Of a DNA stretch of 12,632 bases, positions 6,507 through 12,632 are shown piece after piece; positions within the stretch are counted from its first letter, which is position 1, and every line of letters begins with the position of its first letter. The notes below the pieces were generated by a model. That model had not been told where the DNA came from, made no database searches, and worked only from the letters and a program-made list of their open reading frames with translations. The position numbers were made by a program, and so were the translations under genes. The stretch is from an uncultured Chromatiaceae bacterium (GTDB taxonomy: Bacteria > Pseudomonadota > Gammaproteobacteria > Enterobacterales > Alteromonadaceae): the NCBI GenBank assembly GCA_946482615.1, contig CAMLSF010000109.1, forward strand, positions 1 to 12,632, given 5' to 3'.

Positions 6507-9500
6507 ATGTTTGCTTTAATGACCCGTTTTGAGCTGAGTTATTACCTGCGCCAGCCGTCTTTTTATGTCGTAGGTTTGTTATTGTTTTTAATCAGCTTTT
6601 TATCTGTCGCCTCAGACAATGTCAGCATAGGAGGCGGTGGTGAAGTGTTTAAAAATGGCCCTTTTGCTATAGGCCAAACCTTGTTGACCTTAAGCATCTT
6701 TGGCATGTTTCTGGTGGTGAACTTTGTTGGCAGCAGCGCAGTACGAAATCAGCAGCACCAGATGGAAGAGCTGATTTACACTAAACCTGTTTCAGCTTTT
6801 GCTTATCAGTTTGGCCGCTTTTTTGGCAGCTATTTAGTGGTGTTACTGGTTTATATTGCTGTGCCTTTGGGCATGTTGCTGGCGAGTTTTATGCCATGGG
6901 TGGACGCCAGCCGTTTTGGCCCTACAGATCTGTGGTCTTACGCTTATCACTATCTGGTGTTGTCCGTCCCCAGTTTTTTCATTATTTCGGCACTGTTTTA
7001 TGCCATAGCCGCCCGTTTCCGCTCCATGATGGCTTTGTATCTGATCGCCGTGGTTTTGCTGGTGCTGTACATAGTCTCTGGCACTGTGGCGCGGTTACCT
7101 GAATACCGTGCTTTATCTGCGTTATTGGACCCTTTTGGTTTACGCACTTTTTTTGATCTGACCCGTTACTGGACTATTCAGGAGAAAAACACCCTGCTGG
7201 TTGGTTTTGAAGGGGTGTTATTGCAAAACCGTTTGTTATGGTTGGCGGTCGCGCTGGTGCTGCTTGGTGTTTCCGGTCTGTTTAAGCTGCCATCACTTGA
7301 CCGTAAAGACAGGAAAAAGGCCAACAAAGCCGAATTGAAACAACCTGAACTTTCTTTACTGAATTTACAGAAAAAAGCTTCTGCCACAGCGCTTCTGCCA
7401 GCCTTTTTCGTCCGGTTAAAGTTTGAAGTCAAACAAGTGTTGTTTACCGCGCCTTTTATTATCCTGGGGTTAATTACTGTTGCCCAACTGATAGGCCCAT
7501 TGTTTGCGGACTATGGCTGGTATGGTACCTCCAACTGGCCTCTGACCCAGACTATGGTGGAACATATTCTGGGTTCCATAGGCCTTTTGATGATTATTGT
7601 CATCGTCTATTACAGCGCCGAAGTGGTGTGGCGTGAACGCAATTCAGGTATGGGCGATATTATCGACACCATGCCAGTGCCTAACTTAACCTTTTGGACT
7701 GCCAAGTTAATGGCGATGGCGCTGGTGATGAGTGCCTTAATAGCGCTGGGCGTTCTGACGACTATGGGCTACCAGCTGATTAAGGGCATTGAAAACTTTG
7801 AGCTGAGTCAGTACCTGATCCGTCTTGGTTTTTTTGTGTTGTTGCCTTTTATGATGAGTGCCGTACTGGCGTTTTTCCTGCAGGTGCTTAGTCCGAATAA
7901 GTTTGTTGGTATGGGGCTTTTTGTTGGTTACTTCTTAAGCACGCTAGTGATGGCTTCCTGGGGCTTAGGTCATAGCCTGTATAACTTCAGCTCTTCACCC
8001 AGCATAGGCTTTTCTGATTTAAATCAATACGCCAACAGCTTAAGCACCCATTCGGTTTATATGCTGTATTGGGGCGCTATCAGCACCATATTATTTGTGC
8101 TGGGGTACGGTTTGTATCACAGAGGTCCGCTGCAAAGCCTGAAAGTACGCTGGAGCAAACTGGGTTATCACTTAGGTAAAACCGGCAAGGCGGTGATTGC
8201 GGCTTCTGTAGTAGTGGCTGTCGGCACTGGTGCTTTTATCTATCAGCAAACCATACTGCTGAATAACTATATTACCGCCGAAGAGACAACAGATTTACAG
8301 GCGGAGTACGAGAAAGCTTTTGTTCAGTACGCCAGCCTGCCGGCTTTAGTGACTACAGATGTGAAAGCGCAGATTGATTTGTTCCCGTCAGAGCAAAAGG
8401 TACAGGCCCGGATGCAGATCCAGTGGCAAAACAAATCGCAACAGCCGATCGAAAAAGTATTGGTGAACTGGCCGAACAACACAGAGCAGTTGAGTATTGC
8501 CATAGAAGGCGCCAGCTTATCTGAACGGGAAGCTAAATTCCGTACTTCATGGCTGAACTTCAGCACCCCTGTGGCTCCCGGTGCCACTATATCAGGTGTG
8601 ATTGAACTGACCCGGGATTCTGACGGCCTGCGTGAAACAGGTTTTGATTCGACAGTGGTTGAAAACGGCACTTTTATTAATAACTGGGAGTTGTTACCTA
8701 CTTTTGGTTATCAGGAAGGGGCTGAACTGCAGGACAGGCATGAGCGCTTAAAACGTGGTTTAGAGCCCAATCAGCGTGCCAATAAGCTGGAAGATTCGAA
8801 GTTTTATAGGCAGAACTTCTTTGGCCCGGACGGCGATTTTATCCAGTTTGAAGCCACTATATCCACCGAAGGCGATCAGCTGGCCTTAACTCCTGGTTAT
8901 TTGCAAAAACAGTGGCAACAGGATGGACGTAACTACTTCAGTTATAAAATGGACCAGCCTATGGTGAATTTCTATTCCATTAGCTCTGGCCGTTATGAAG
9001 TGAAAAAATCAGAGCATAATGGAGTGGCTATTGAGGTGTATTACCACAAAGGCCATCCATGGAATGTGGATCGGATGGTGGAGTCGGTAAAAGACTCGAT
9101 CGATTATTTCACCACAGCTTTTGGTCCGTACCAGCACAAACAGCTGCGTATTATTGAGTTCCCTGGTTATCGCAGTTTCGCCCAGAGTTTTGCCAATACA
9201 GTGCCTTATTCTGAGCAAATAGGTTTTATTACCGACTTGCGGGACTCTGAAAACATTGACCCTGTTTATTATGTCACAGCGCATGAAGTGGCCCACCAAT
9301 GGTGGGGTCATCAGGTGGGGGCTGCTGATGTACAGGGCAGTGCTGTGATTTCAGAAAGCCTGTCACAGTATTCAGCTTTGATGGTGATGGAGAAAAAATA
9401 CGGTGCCGACAAAATCCGTAAATTCCTCAAATATGAATTAGACCGTTACCTGCAAGGACGTTCAGCGGAACGTATCGGTGAACAGCCCTTATTACGTTCA

Positions 9501-10061
9501 GAAGGTCAGGGTTATATTCATTACCAAAAAGGCTCAGTGGTGATGATGGCCATTAAAGATCGTTTAGGGGAAGAGCGCTTAAATGCCAACTTAAAGGCCT
9601 TTAACGACAGATACCGCTTCCGCAACGATCCTTTCCCAACCACGCTGGATTTGGTCAGCTATTTAAGTCAGAACACAACGGCTGAAGAAAAAGCTTTTAT
9701 TGACGACTTATTTAACAGCATCACCTTGTACGATTTGCGGGTGAAAGACGCCAAAGTGACAGAACTGGCGGATGGCAAATTTCAGCTGAATTTAATTTTG
9801 CATGCTGACAAGTTGCTGGCTGACGAAAAAGGCACTGAAACAACGAAGGAGCTGGCTGAACAAATCGACATAGGTGTATTCAGCGTAGACCCGGATCAAA
9901 TCAGTGGGGAAAGTGGCGTGATTTATCTGAAAAAACATCAGTTGGTGACAGGTGAAAACAGCATTGAGCTGGTGTTGGATCAGAAACCACTTTATGTAGG
10001 TGTAGATCCTTTTGTTCATCTGATTGACCGCGACGGCGCAGATAATATCCGCAAGCTGTAA
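6507..10061 (+). CDS. Fused ABC-2 type permease (duplicated) and periplasmic M1-family aminopeptidase domain
   Basis: A 1184-residue protein with AGGAGG four bases before the ATG. Residues 1-580 contain about 13 hydrophobic segments (near 18, 57, 106, 149, 173, 242, 311, 353, 400, 437, 466, 515 and 562). Positively charged loops at 260-280 and 538-562 fit a cytoplasmic N terminus, two six-helix permease units, and a thirteenth helix delivering the C-terminal 600 residues to the periplasm. Segments near 80-110 and 378-405 share an R...(E/D)-I-x-T-x-PV pattern, pointing to internal duplication. The peptidase domain has HEVAH at 926-930, third zinc ligand Glu950 (X19 spacing rather than the usual X18) and a YQKG tyrosine (Tyr1006) in the proton-donor position. 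The classic GAMEN exopeptidase motif is replaced by NTVPYSEQIGF. Such fusions recur in proteobacteria with an adjacent ATPase, but their substrate is, to my knowledge, not established. Confidence 0.92.
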   Translation: MFALMTRFELSYYLRQPSFYVVGLLLFLISFLSVASDNVSIGGGGEVFKNGPFAIGQTLLTLSIFGMFLVVNFVGSSAVRNQQHQMEELIYTKPVSAFAYQFGRFFGSYLVVLLVYIAVPLGMLLASFMPWVDASRFGPTDLWSYAYHYLVLSVPSFFIISALFYAIAARFRSMMALYLIAVVLLVLYIVSGTVARLPEYRALSALLDPFGLRTFFDLTRYWTIQEKNTLLVGFEGVLLQNRLLWLAVALVLLGVSGLFKLPSLDRKDRKKANKAELKQPELSLLNLQKKASATALLPAFFVRLKFEVKQVLFTAPFIILGLITVAQLIGPLFADYGWYGTSNWPLTQTMVEHILGSIGLLMIIVIVYYSAEVVWRERNSGMGDIIDTMPVPNLTFWTAKLMAMALVMSALIALGVLTTMGYQLIKGIENFELSQYLIRLGFFVLLPFMMSAVLAFFLQVLSPNKFVGMGLFVGYFLSTLVMASWGLGHSLYNFSSSPSIGFSDLNQYANSLSTHSVYMLYWGAISTILFVLGYGLYHRGPLQSLKVRWSKLGYHLGKTGKAVIAASVVVAVGTGAFIYQQTILLNNYITAEETTDLQAEYEKAFVQYASLPALVTTDVKAQIDLFPSEQKVQARMQIQWQNKSQQPIEKVLVNWPNNTEQLSIAIEGASLSEREAKFRTSWLNFSTPVAPGATISGVIELTRDSDGLRETGFDSTVVENGTFINNWELLPTFGYQEGAELQDRHERLKRGLEPNQRANKLEDSKFYRQNFFGPDGDFIQFEATISTEGDQLALTPGYLQKQWQQDGRNYFSYKMDQPMVNFYSISSGRYEVKKSEHNGVAIEVYYHKGHPWNVDRMVESVKDSIDYFTTAFGPYQHKQLRIIEFPGYRSFAQSFANTVPYSEQIGFITDLRDSENIDPVYYVTAHEVAHQWWGHQVGAADVQGSAVISESLSQYSALMVMEKKYGADKIRKFLKYELDRYLQGRSAERIGEQPLLRSEGQGYIHYQKGSVVMMAIKDRLGEERLNANLKAFNDRYRFRNDPFPTTLDLVSYLSQNTTAEEKAFIDDLFNSITLYDLRVKDAKVTELADGKFQLNLILHADKLLADEKGTETTKELAEQIDIGVFSVDPDQISGESGVIYLKKHQLVTGENSIELVLDQKPLYVGVDPFVHLIDRDGADNIRKL

Positions 10062-10080
10062 ATTAGAGCAGATCTTTAAT

Positions 10081-10128
10081 TCGGGTCAGAGTAAAATTAA
10101 ATTCTGAATTTAATGAAAACTGACCCGA
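10081..10128. repeat. 48-bp imperfect palindrome with TCGGGTCA/TGACCCGA ends
   Basis: The outer arms TCGGGTCA (10081-10088) and TGACCCGA (10121-10128) are perfect complements. The core ATTAAATTC-T-GAATTTAAT (10096-10114) is a second perfect dyad, and the segments between pair imperfectly. The 5' part, GGGTCAGAGTAAAATT, resembles dispersed intergenic palindromes I recall from gammaproteobacteria, often linked to REP-associated (Y1) transposases; this is recollection, not a search result. It begins 20 bases after the permease/peptidase stop and overlaps a candidate rsmJ start at 10113. Confidence 0.65.
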
Positions 10129-10139
10129 ATGAAGAGCTT

Positions 10140-10898
10140 ATGCCAGGCACCTGTTTTTATGCATCTCCTGATTTCCCGCCTGATCTTGCAGCCAGTCTGC
10201 AGCAGAACTATGGCTTATCGGCCACTGAGTTGCCACAAGGCTGGTATTTATGCTGGACAGCTGATGCTTTGGTGCTGCGCAACACTGAGCTGAATAAACA
10301 AGGCGATATACTGGTCGATTTTGCCAGCGGTGCTGCCACCTACAGGCGTAAGTTTGGCGGTGGTAAAAGTGAAGCTATAGCCAAAGCTGTGGGCTTAACC
10401 AAAAAGCCGGGTTTAACCGTAGTAGACGCCACAGCAGGCTTAGGCCGGGATGCTTTAGTGCTGGCCAGTCTGGGGGCCAAAGTGACTTTAGTCGAGCGCC
10501 AGCCTGCTGTCGCTGCTTTACTGGCCGATGGTTTACGTCGTGCAGCCCTTGATCCGGAATTAGCCCATTGGCTGCCTGAACGCATGCAACTGGTGTTTGC
10601 GCCGTCACAACAGGCGTTGACCCGGCTGCCGAGTCCGGACGTAGTGTATTTAGATCCTATGTTTCCGGCCCGCGAGAAGTCGGCTTTGGTGAAAAAAGAA
10701 ATGCAGGCTTTTCATCAGGTGGTCGGAACGGATGACGACGCAGATGCGTTGTTTCCGTTGGCCTGGCAACTGGCCAGCAAAAGAGTGGTCGTGAAGCGAC
10801 CAGGTTATGCAGAGTTTTTAGCAGGACAAAAACCCAGCATGCAAATTACTGGTAAAGCGAACAGATTTGATGTCTATGTTAAAGCTGCGTTGGATTAA
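10140..10898 (+). CDS. rsmJ: 16S rRNA (guanine1516-N2)-methyltransferase
   Basis: SAM-dependent methyltransferase that modifies G1516 in the 3' minor domain of 16S rRNA. Family blocks are clear: VDFASG and [18 protein letters not shown] before the SAM-binding motif [18 protein letters not shown] (from Asp96), [18 protein letters not shown], the catalytic-type motif YLDPMFP (Asp172), then [10 protein letters not shown] and VVVKRPGYA near the end. From ATG 10140 the product is 252 residues, matching E. coli RsmJ (250), and the N terminus aligns without excess. The frame also has an ATG at 10113, which would add nine residues (MKTDPNEEL), but it lies inside a palindromic repeat and lacks a ribosome-binding site, whereas GAAGAG precedes 10140 closely. 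The peroxiredoxin gene follows 24 bases after the stop, so co-transcription is likely. Confidence 0.93.
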   Translation: MPGTCFYASPDFPPDLAASLQQNYGLSATELPQGWYLCWTADALVLRNTELNKQGDILVDFASGAATYRRKFGGGKSEAIAKAVGLTKKPGLTVVDATAGLGRDALVLASLGAKVTLVERQPAVAALLADGLRRAALDPELAHWLPERMQLVFAPSQQALTRLPSPDVVYLDPMFPAREKSALVKKEMQAFHQVVGTDDDADALFPLAWQLASKRVVVKRPGYAEFLAGQKPSMQITGKANRFDVYVKAALD

Positions 10899-10922
10899 CT
10901 GAATTAAATGAGGGATAAATTT

Positions 10923-11396
10923 ATGATCAAAATTGGCGATACCTTACCCGAAGTCACCTTTGCACGTTTAACTGACAATGGCCCGGTAAACCTGACCACA
11001 GCTGAAGTTTTTAAAGGCGAAAAAGTAGTGTTGTTTGCTGTGCCTGGCGCTTTTACTCCCACCTGCAGCGCGGCCCATTTACCTGGTTTTATTGAACATG
11101 CGCAGCAGTTTTTTGATAAAGGCGTAGACCGTATTATCTGCACTTCAGTCAATGACGCTTATGTGATGGACGCCTGGGGCAAAGCTCATAACGCCACTGA
11201 CATCGTATTTTTAGCTGACGGCGCAGGCAAGTTTGCCAAAGCTCTTGGTTTAGATGTAGAGACAGGTGATTTTGGTGGTGTGCGCTCCAGACGTTACGCT
11301 ATGGTGGTCGACGATTGTGTGGTAACAGCGCTGAATGTGGATGAGCCGAAACAATTTGAAGTCAGTAAAGCTGAAGTGATGCTAGAGCTGGTTTAA
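10923..11396 (+). CDS. Peroxiredoxin, PRX5/AhpE-like thiol peroxidase
   Basis: A 157-residue cytoplasmic peroxidase reducing hydrogen peroxide and organic hydroperoxides. The active-site motif PGAFTPTC (41-48) gives Pro41, Thr45 and the peroxidatic Cys48, and Arg121 in GGVRSRRYAMVVDD is the expected supporting arginine. Two other cysteines (73 and 132) are candidates for resolving roles, but the family often uses glutathione/glutaredoxin, which would suit the gorA gene in the same window (inference). ATG 10923 is chosen because GAGGG (10910-10914) sits eight bases before it and the protein then starts MIKIGDTLPEVTF as in relatives. The in-frame ATG at 10908 overlaps this Shine-Dalgarno sequence. 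The gene ends in a palindrome shared with the convergent gmhB gene, with stop codons overlapping. Confidence 0.92.
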   Translation: MIKIGDTLPEVTFARLTDNGPVNLTTAEVFKGEKVVLFAVPGAFTPTCSAAHLPGFIEHAQQFFDKGVDRIICTSVNDAYVMDAWGKAHNATDIVFLADGAGKFAKALGLDVETGDFGGVRSRRYAMVVDDCVVTALNVDEPKQFEVSKAEVMLELV

Positions 11397-11406
11397 ACCA
11401 GCTCTA
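11383..11406. terminator. Perfect 24-bp palindrome spanning both convergent stop codons
   Basis: Each strand reads TAGAGCTGGTTT followed by its reverse complement, with no mismatch. As RNA this gives a 9-bp stem with a UUUAAA loop on either strand, so it could act as a compact bidirectional end signal. There is no clear T-run on either side, so classic intrinsic termination is uncertain. It contains the TAA stops of the peroxiredoxin (11394-11396) and gmhB (11393-11395) genes. Confidence 0.6.
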
Positions 11407-11944
11407 ATGCCGCTTTAATCGACGGCCAGACTTCATCAGCGCTGGCCTGATCTTCTGCTGTCAGGGTCTGACCTGATAACACCAACACTTTACGGCCAAC
11501 ACCAGCCGCTTGTGCCGCCTGCATATCAGCTTTTTTATCGCCCAGCATCAGGCTTTGGCCCGGGTCTATCTGATACTTGTTGATGGCTTGCAATAACATA
11601 CCCGGTGCTGGTTTACGGCAATCGCAGTCGATTTGATAAGGCGGATTGGCATTAACCGGATGATGAGGGCAAAAAAACACATCGGTCAGAGTGACGCCAT
11701 GAGCCTCAAACTGAGCTTTCATCCAGTCAGTTAAGCTATGGAATTGCTGCTCATTATAATAACCGCGGCCTATACCGGATTGGTTTGTCACTACGATCAG
11801 TAAGTAACCCTGTTGCTGCAAATGACGGCAAGCGTCAAACACTCCGTCGATAAACTCGAATTGCGAAGGCGCACTGACATAGCCATGATCGATATTAATG
11901 ACACCATCACGGTCTAAAAAGGCGGCTTTTTGCATCTTTTTCAT
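11393..11944 (-). CDS. gmhB: D-glycero-beta-D-manno-heptose 1,7-bisphosphate 7-phosphatase
   Basis: HAD-superfamily phosphatase of ADP-heptose synthesis for the LPS inner core. The 183 residues carry the nucleophile motif DRDGVIN (Asp11, Asp13), FEFIDGV, the second motif VVTNQSGIGRG (Thr53), the structural zinc cluster CPHH...CDCRKPAPGM (Cys92, His94, Cys107, Cys109, the same positions as in E. coli GmhB), and the final acidic motif MLGDKKADMQAA (Asp136). Its start ATG overlaps the stop TGA of the upstream heptosyltransferase gene (ATGA at 11944-11941), so translation is probably coupled. An in-frame ATG three codons later is a possible alternative. The pairing of a phosphatase that makes the heptose precursor with a transferase that uses the activated sugar fits one pathway. 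Confidence 0.94.
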   Translation of the reverse strand: MKKMQKAAFLDRDGVINIDHGYVSAPSQFEFIDGVFDACRHLQQQGYLLIVVTNQSGIGRGYYNEQQFHSLTDWMKAQFEAHGVTLTDVFFCPHHPVNANPPYQIDCDCRKPAPGMLLQAINKYQIDPGQSLMLGDKKADMQAAQAAGVGRKVLVLSGQTLTAEDQASADEVWPSIKAALELV

Positions 11945-12632
11945 AACTGCTGCTCTGCCACTACTTTATCGAACATAGCAGTCACGGCCTCTACAGCTAT
12001 TTTTTGCATAATATCGCTGCCTTTCACCCGGGTGCCCCACTTTAGCTCTGCTGCTGTTTTGCCGCGCTGCTCCAGCAACGACTGGTGATAGACCTCGACC
12101 ACATACTGACGGAATAAATAAGGCCCTGTGCGATCCGGGTTACTGTGGCCATACAAACCTATGACCGGAGTGCCGACAGCCACCGCCATATGCGCAGGGC
12201 CTGTGTCGGGCGCTAAGACTAAACTTGCGTGTTTCAATAAAGCCAGCAGCTGTTTTAAATTGGTTTTGCCGGTCAGATCTGTGATCGGCTGCTGGGCCGA
12301 TGCCAAAATAGCCTGACTTAAACTGCGTTCCAGCTCTGTTGGGCCACCGCATAAAATCACTGCAAAACCCTTAGCCTGGGCATAATCGGCCAAAGCCGCA
12401 TAACGCTCCGGTAACCAGTTGCGTTCGGCTTTAGAGGCTGCGGGGCTGATAATAAGAACACGAGTATTGCCAATAGCTGCAAGTTGCTCTTTAGCCCATA
12501 ACTCGTCCGCTTCAGGAATTGGTAACTGCCATGAAGGGGTTTGAGCCAGTTCTTGTTCTGACACCCCAATAGCTTTAGCAAATTGGCGAAAACCATCCAG
12601 TACATGGCTGCGTGGCGCTGCTTCTATGCGGT
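11941..12632 (-). CDS. Glycosyltransferase family 9 (LPS heptosyltransferase-like), 5' end outside window
   Basis: The C-terminal 229 residues of a GT-B transferase. The frame stays open past a possible GTG at 12564 to the window edge, and the upstream residues (RSHVLDGFRQFAKAIGV) look like the normal GT9 middle region, so the gene is cut by the edge rather than starting at the GTG. The C-terminal nucleotide-sugar domain is visible: LIISPAASKAERNWLPERYAAL, VILCGGPTE, LTGKTNLKQLLALL and the hallmark APDTGPAHMAVAVGTPVIGLYG followed by SNPDRTGPY. These are the features of ADP-heptose:LPS heptosyltransferases (WaaC/WaaF/WaaQ group). The exact acceptor cannot be told from this half. It shares an ATGA overlap with gmhB. 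Confidence 0.88.
   Translation of the reverse strand, partial: RIEAAPRSHVLDGFRQFAKAIGVSEQELAQTPSWQLPIPEADELWAKEQLAAIGNTRVLIISPAASKAERNWLPERYAALADYAQAKGFAVILCGGPTELERSLSQAILASAQQPITDLTGKTNLKQLLALLKHASLVLAPDTGPAHMAVAVGTPVIGLYGHSNPDRTGPYLFRQYVVEVYHQSLLEQRGKTAAELKWGTRVKGSDIMQKIAVEAVTAMFDKVVAEQQL

Noticed and set aside
9009..9311. Minus-strand 100-residue frame within the peptidase domain
   Set aside because: It lies antisense to the conserved HEXXH region and has no coding character of its own.
1..12632. CRISPR array, tRNA genes or an intact insertion sequence
   Set aside because: No regularly spaced repeats, no cloverleaf-like segments and no transposase frame were seen; the palindromes are single scattered copies.

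Overview
The window looks like chromosomal DNA of a free-living gammaproteobacterium, probably of the Alteromonadales/Chromatiaceae type (Rheinheimera-like). That placement is inferred from protein similarity remembered by eye and from moderate GC content; no database search was run. Twelve protein-coding genes are supported, two of them cut by the window edges. No tRNA, rRNA, CRISPR array or intact insertion sequence is visible.

Layout. Positions 1-393 hold the 3' end of a manC/algA-type gene (GDP-mannose synthesis, sugar nucleotides for surface polysaccharide), converging on gorA (449-1798, minus). A 162-bp divergent intergenic region separates gorA from prlC (1961-3982) and holds a sigma70-like promoter for gorA and a good sigma32 (heat-shock) promoter match for prlC. 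A block of about 6 kb follows: a small two-helix membrane protein, a small exported cysteine-containing protein, a Tag-like 3-methyladenine DNA glycosylase, and a two-gene ABC system (5614-10061). The ABC system is one ATPase and a 1184-residue protein that fuses a duplicated ABC-2 permease to a periplasmic M1-type zinc aminopeptidase domain. rsmJ (16S rRNA methyltransferase) and a peroxiredoxin gene come next. The last part, on the minus strand, is gmhB overlapped by a GT9 heptosyltransferase gene that runs off the window; both belong to LPS inner-core synthesis.

How it fits together. In E. coli the order is gor-rlmJ-prlC-rsmJ. Here gorA and prlC are adjacent and rsmJ lies about 6 kb further on, so the genes from 4057 to 10061 look like accessory cargo inserted between prlC and rsmJ, and rlmJ is not in this window. 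Glutathione reductase and peroxiredoxin serve thiol redox defence. The manC end and the gmhB/heptosyltransferase pair serve envelope polysaccharide.

The most interesting items are the ABC permease/M1 peptidase fusion with its ATPase and upstream palindromes; the heat-shock promoter at prlC; a perfect 24-bp palindrome holding both convergent stop codons of the peroxiredoxin and gmhB genes, so both proteins end in LELV; and three intergenic palindromes sharing GGTCA...TGACC arms, one of which overlaps a candidate rsmJ start codon.
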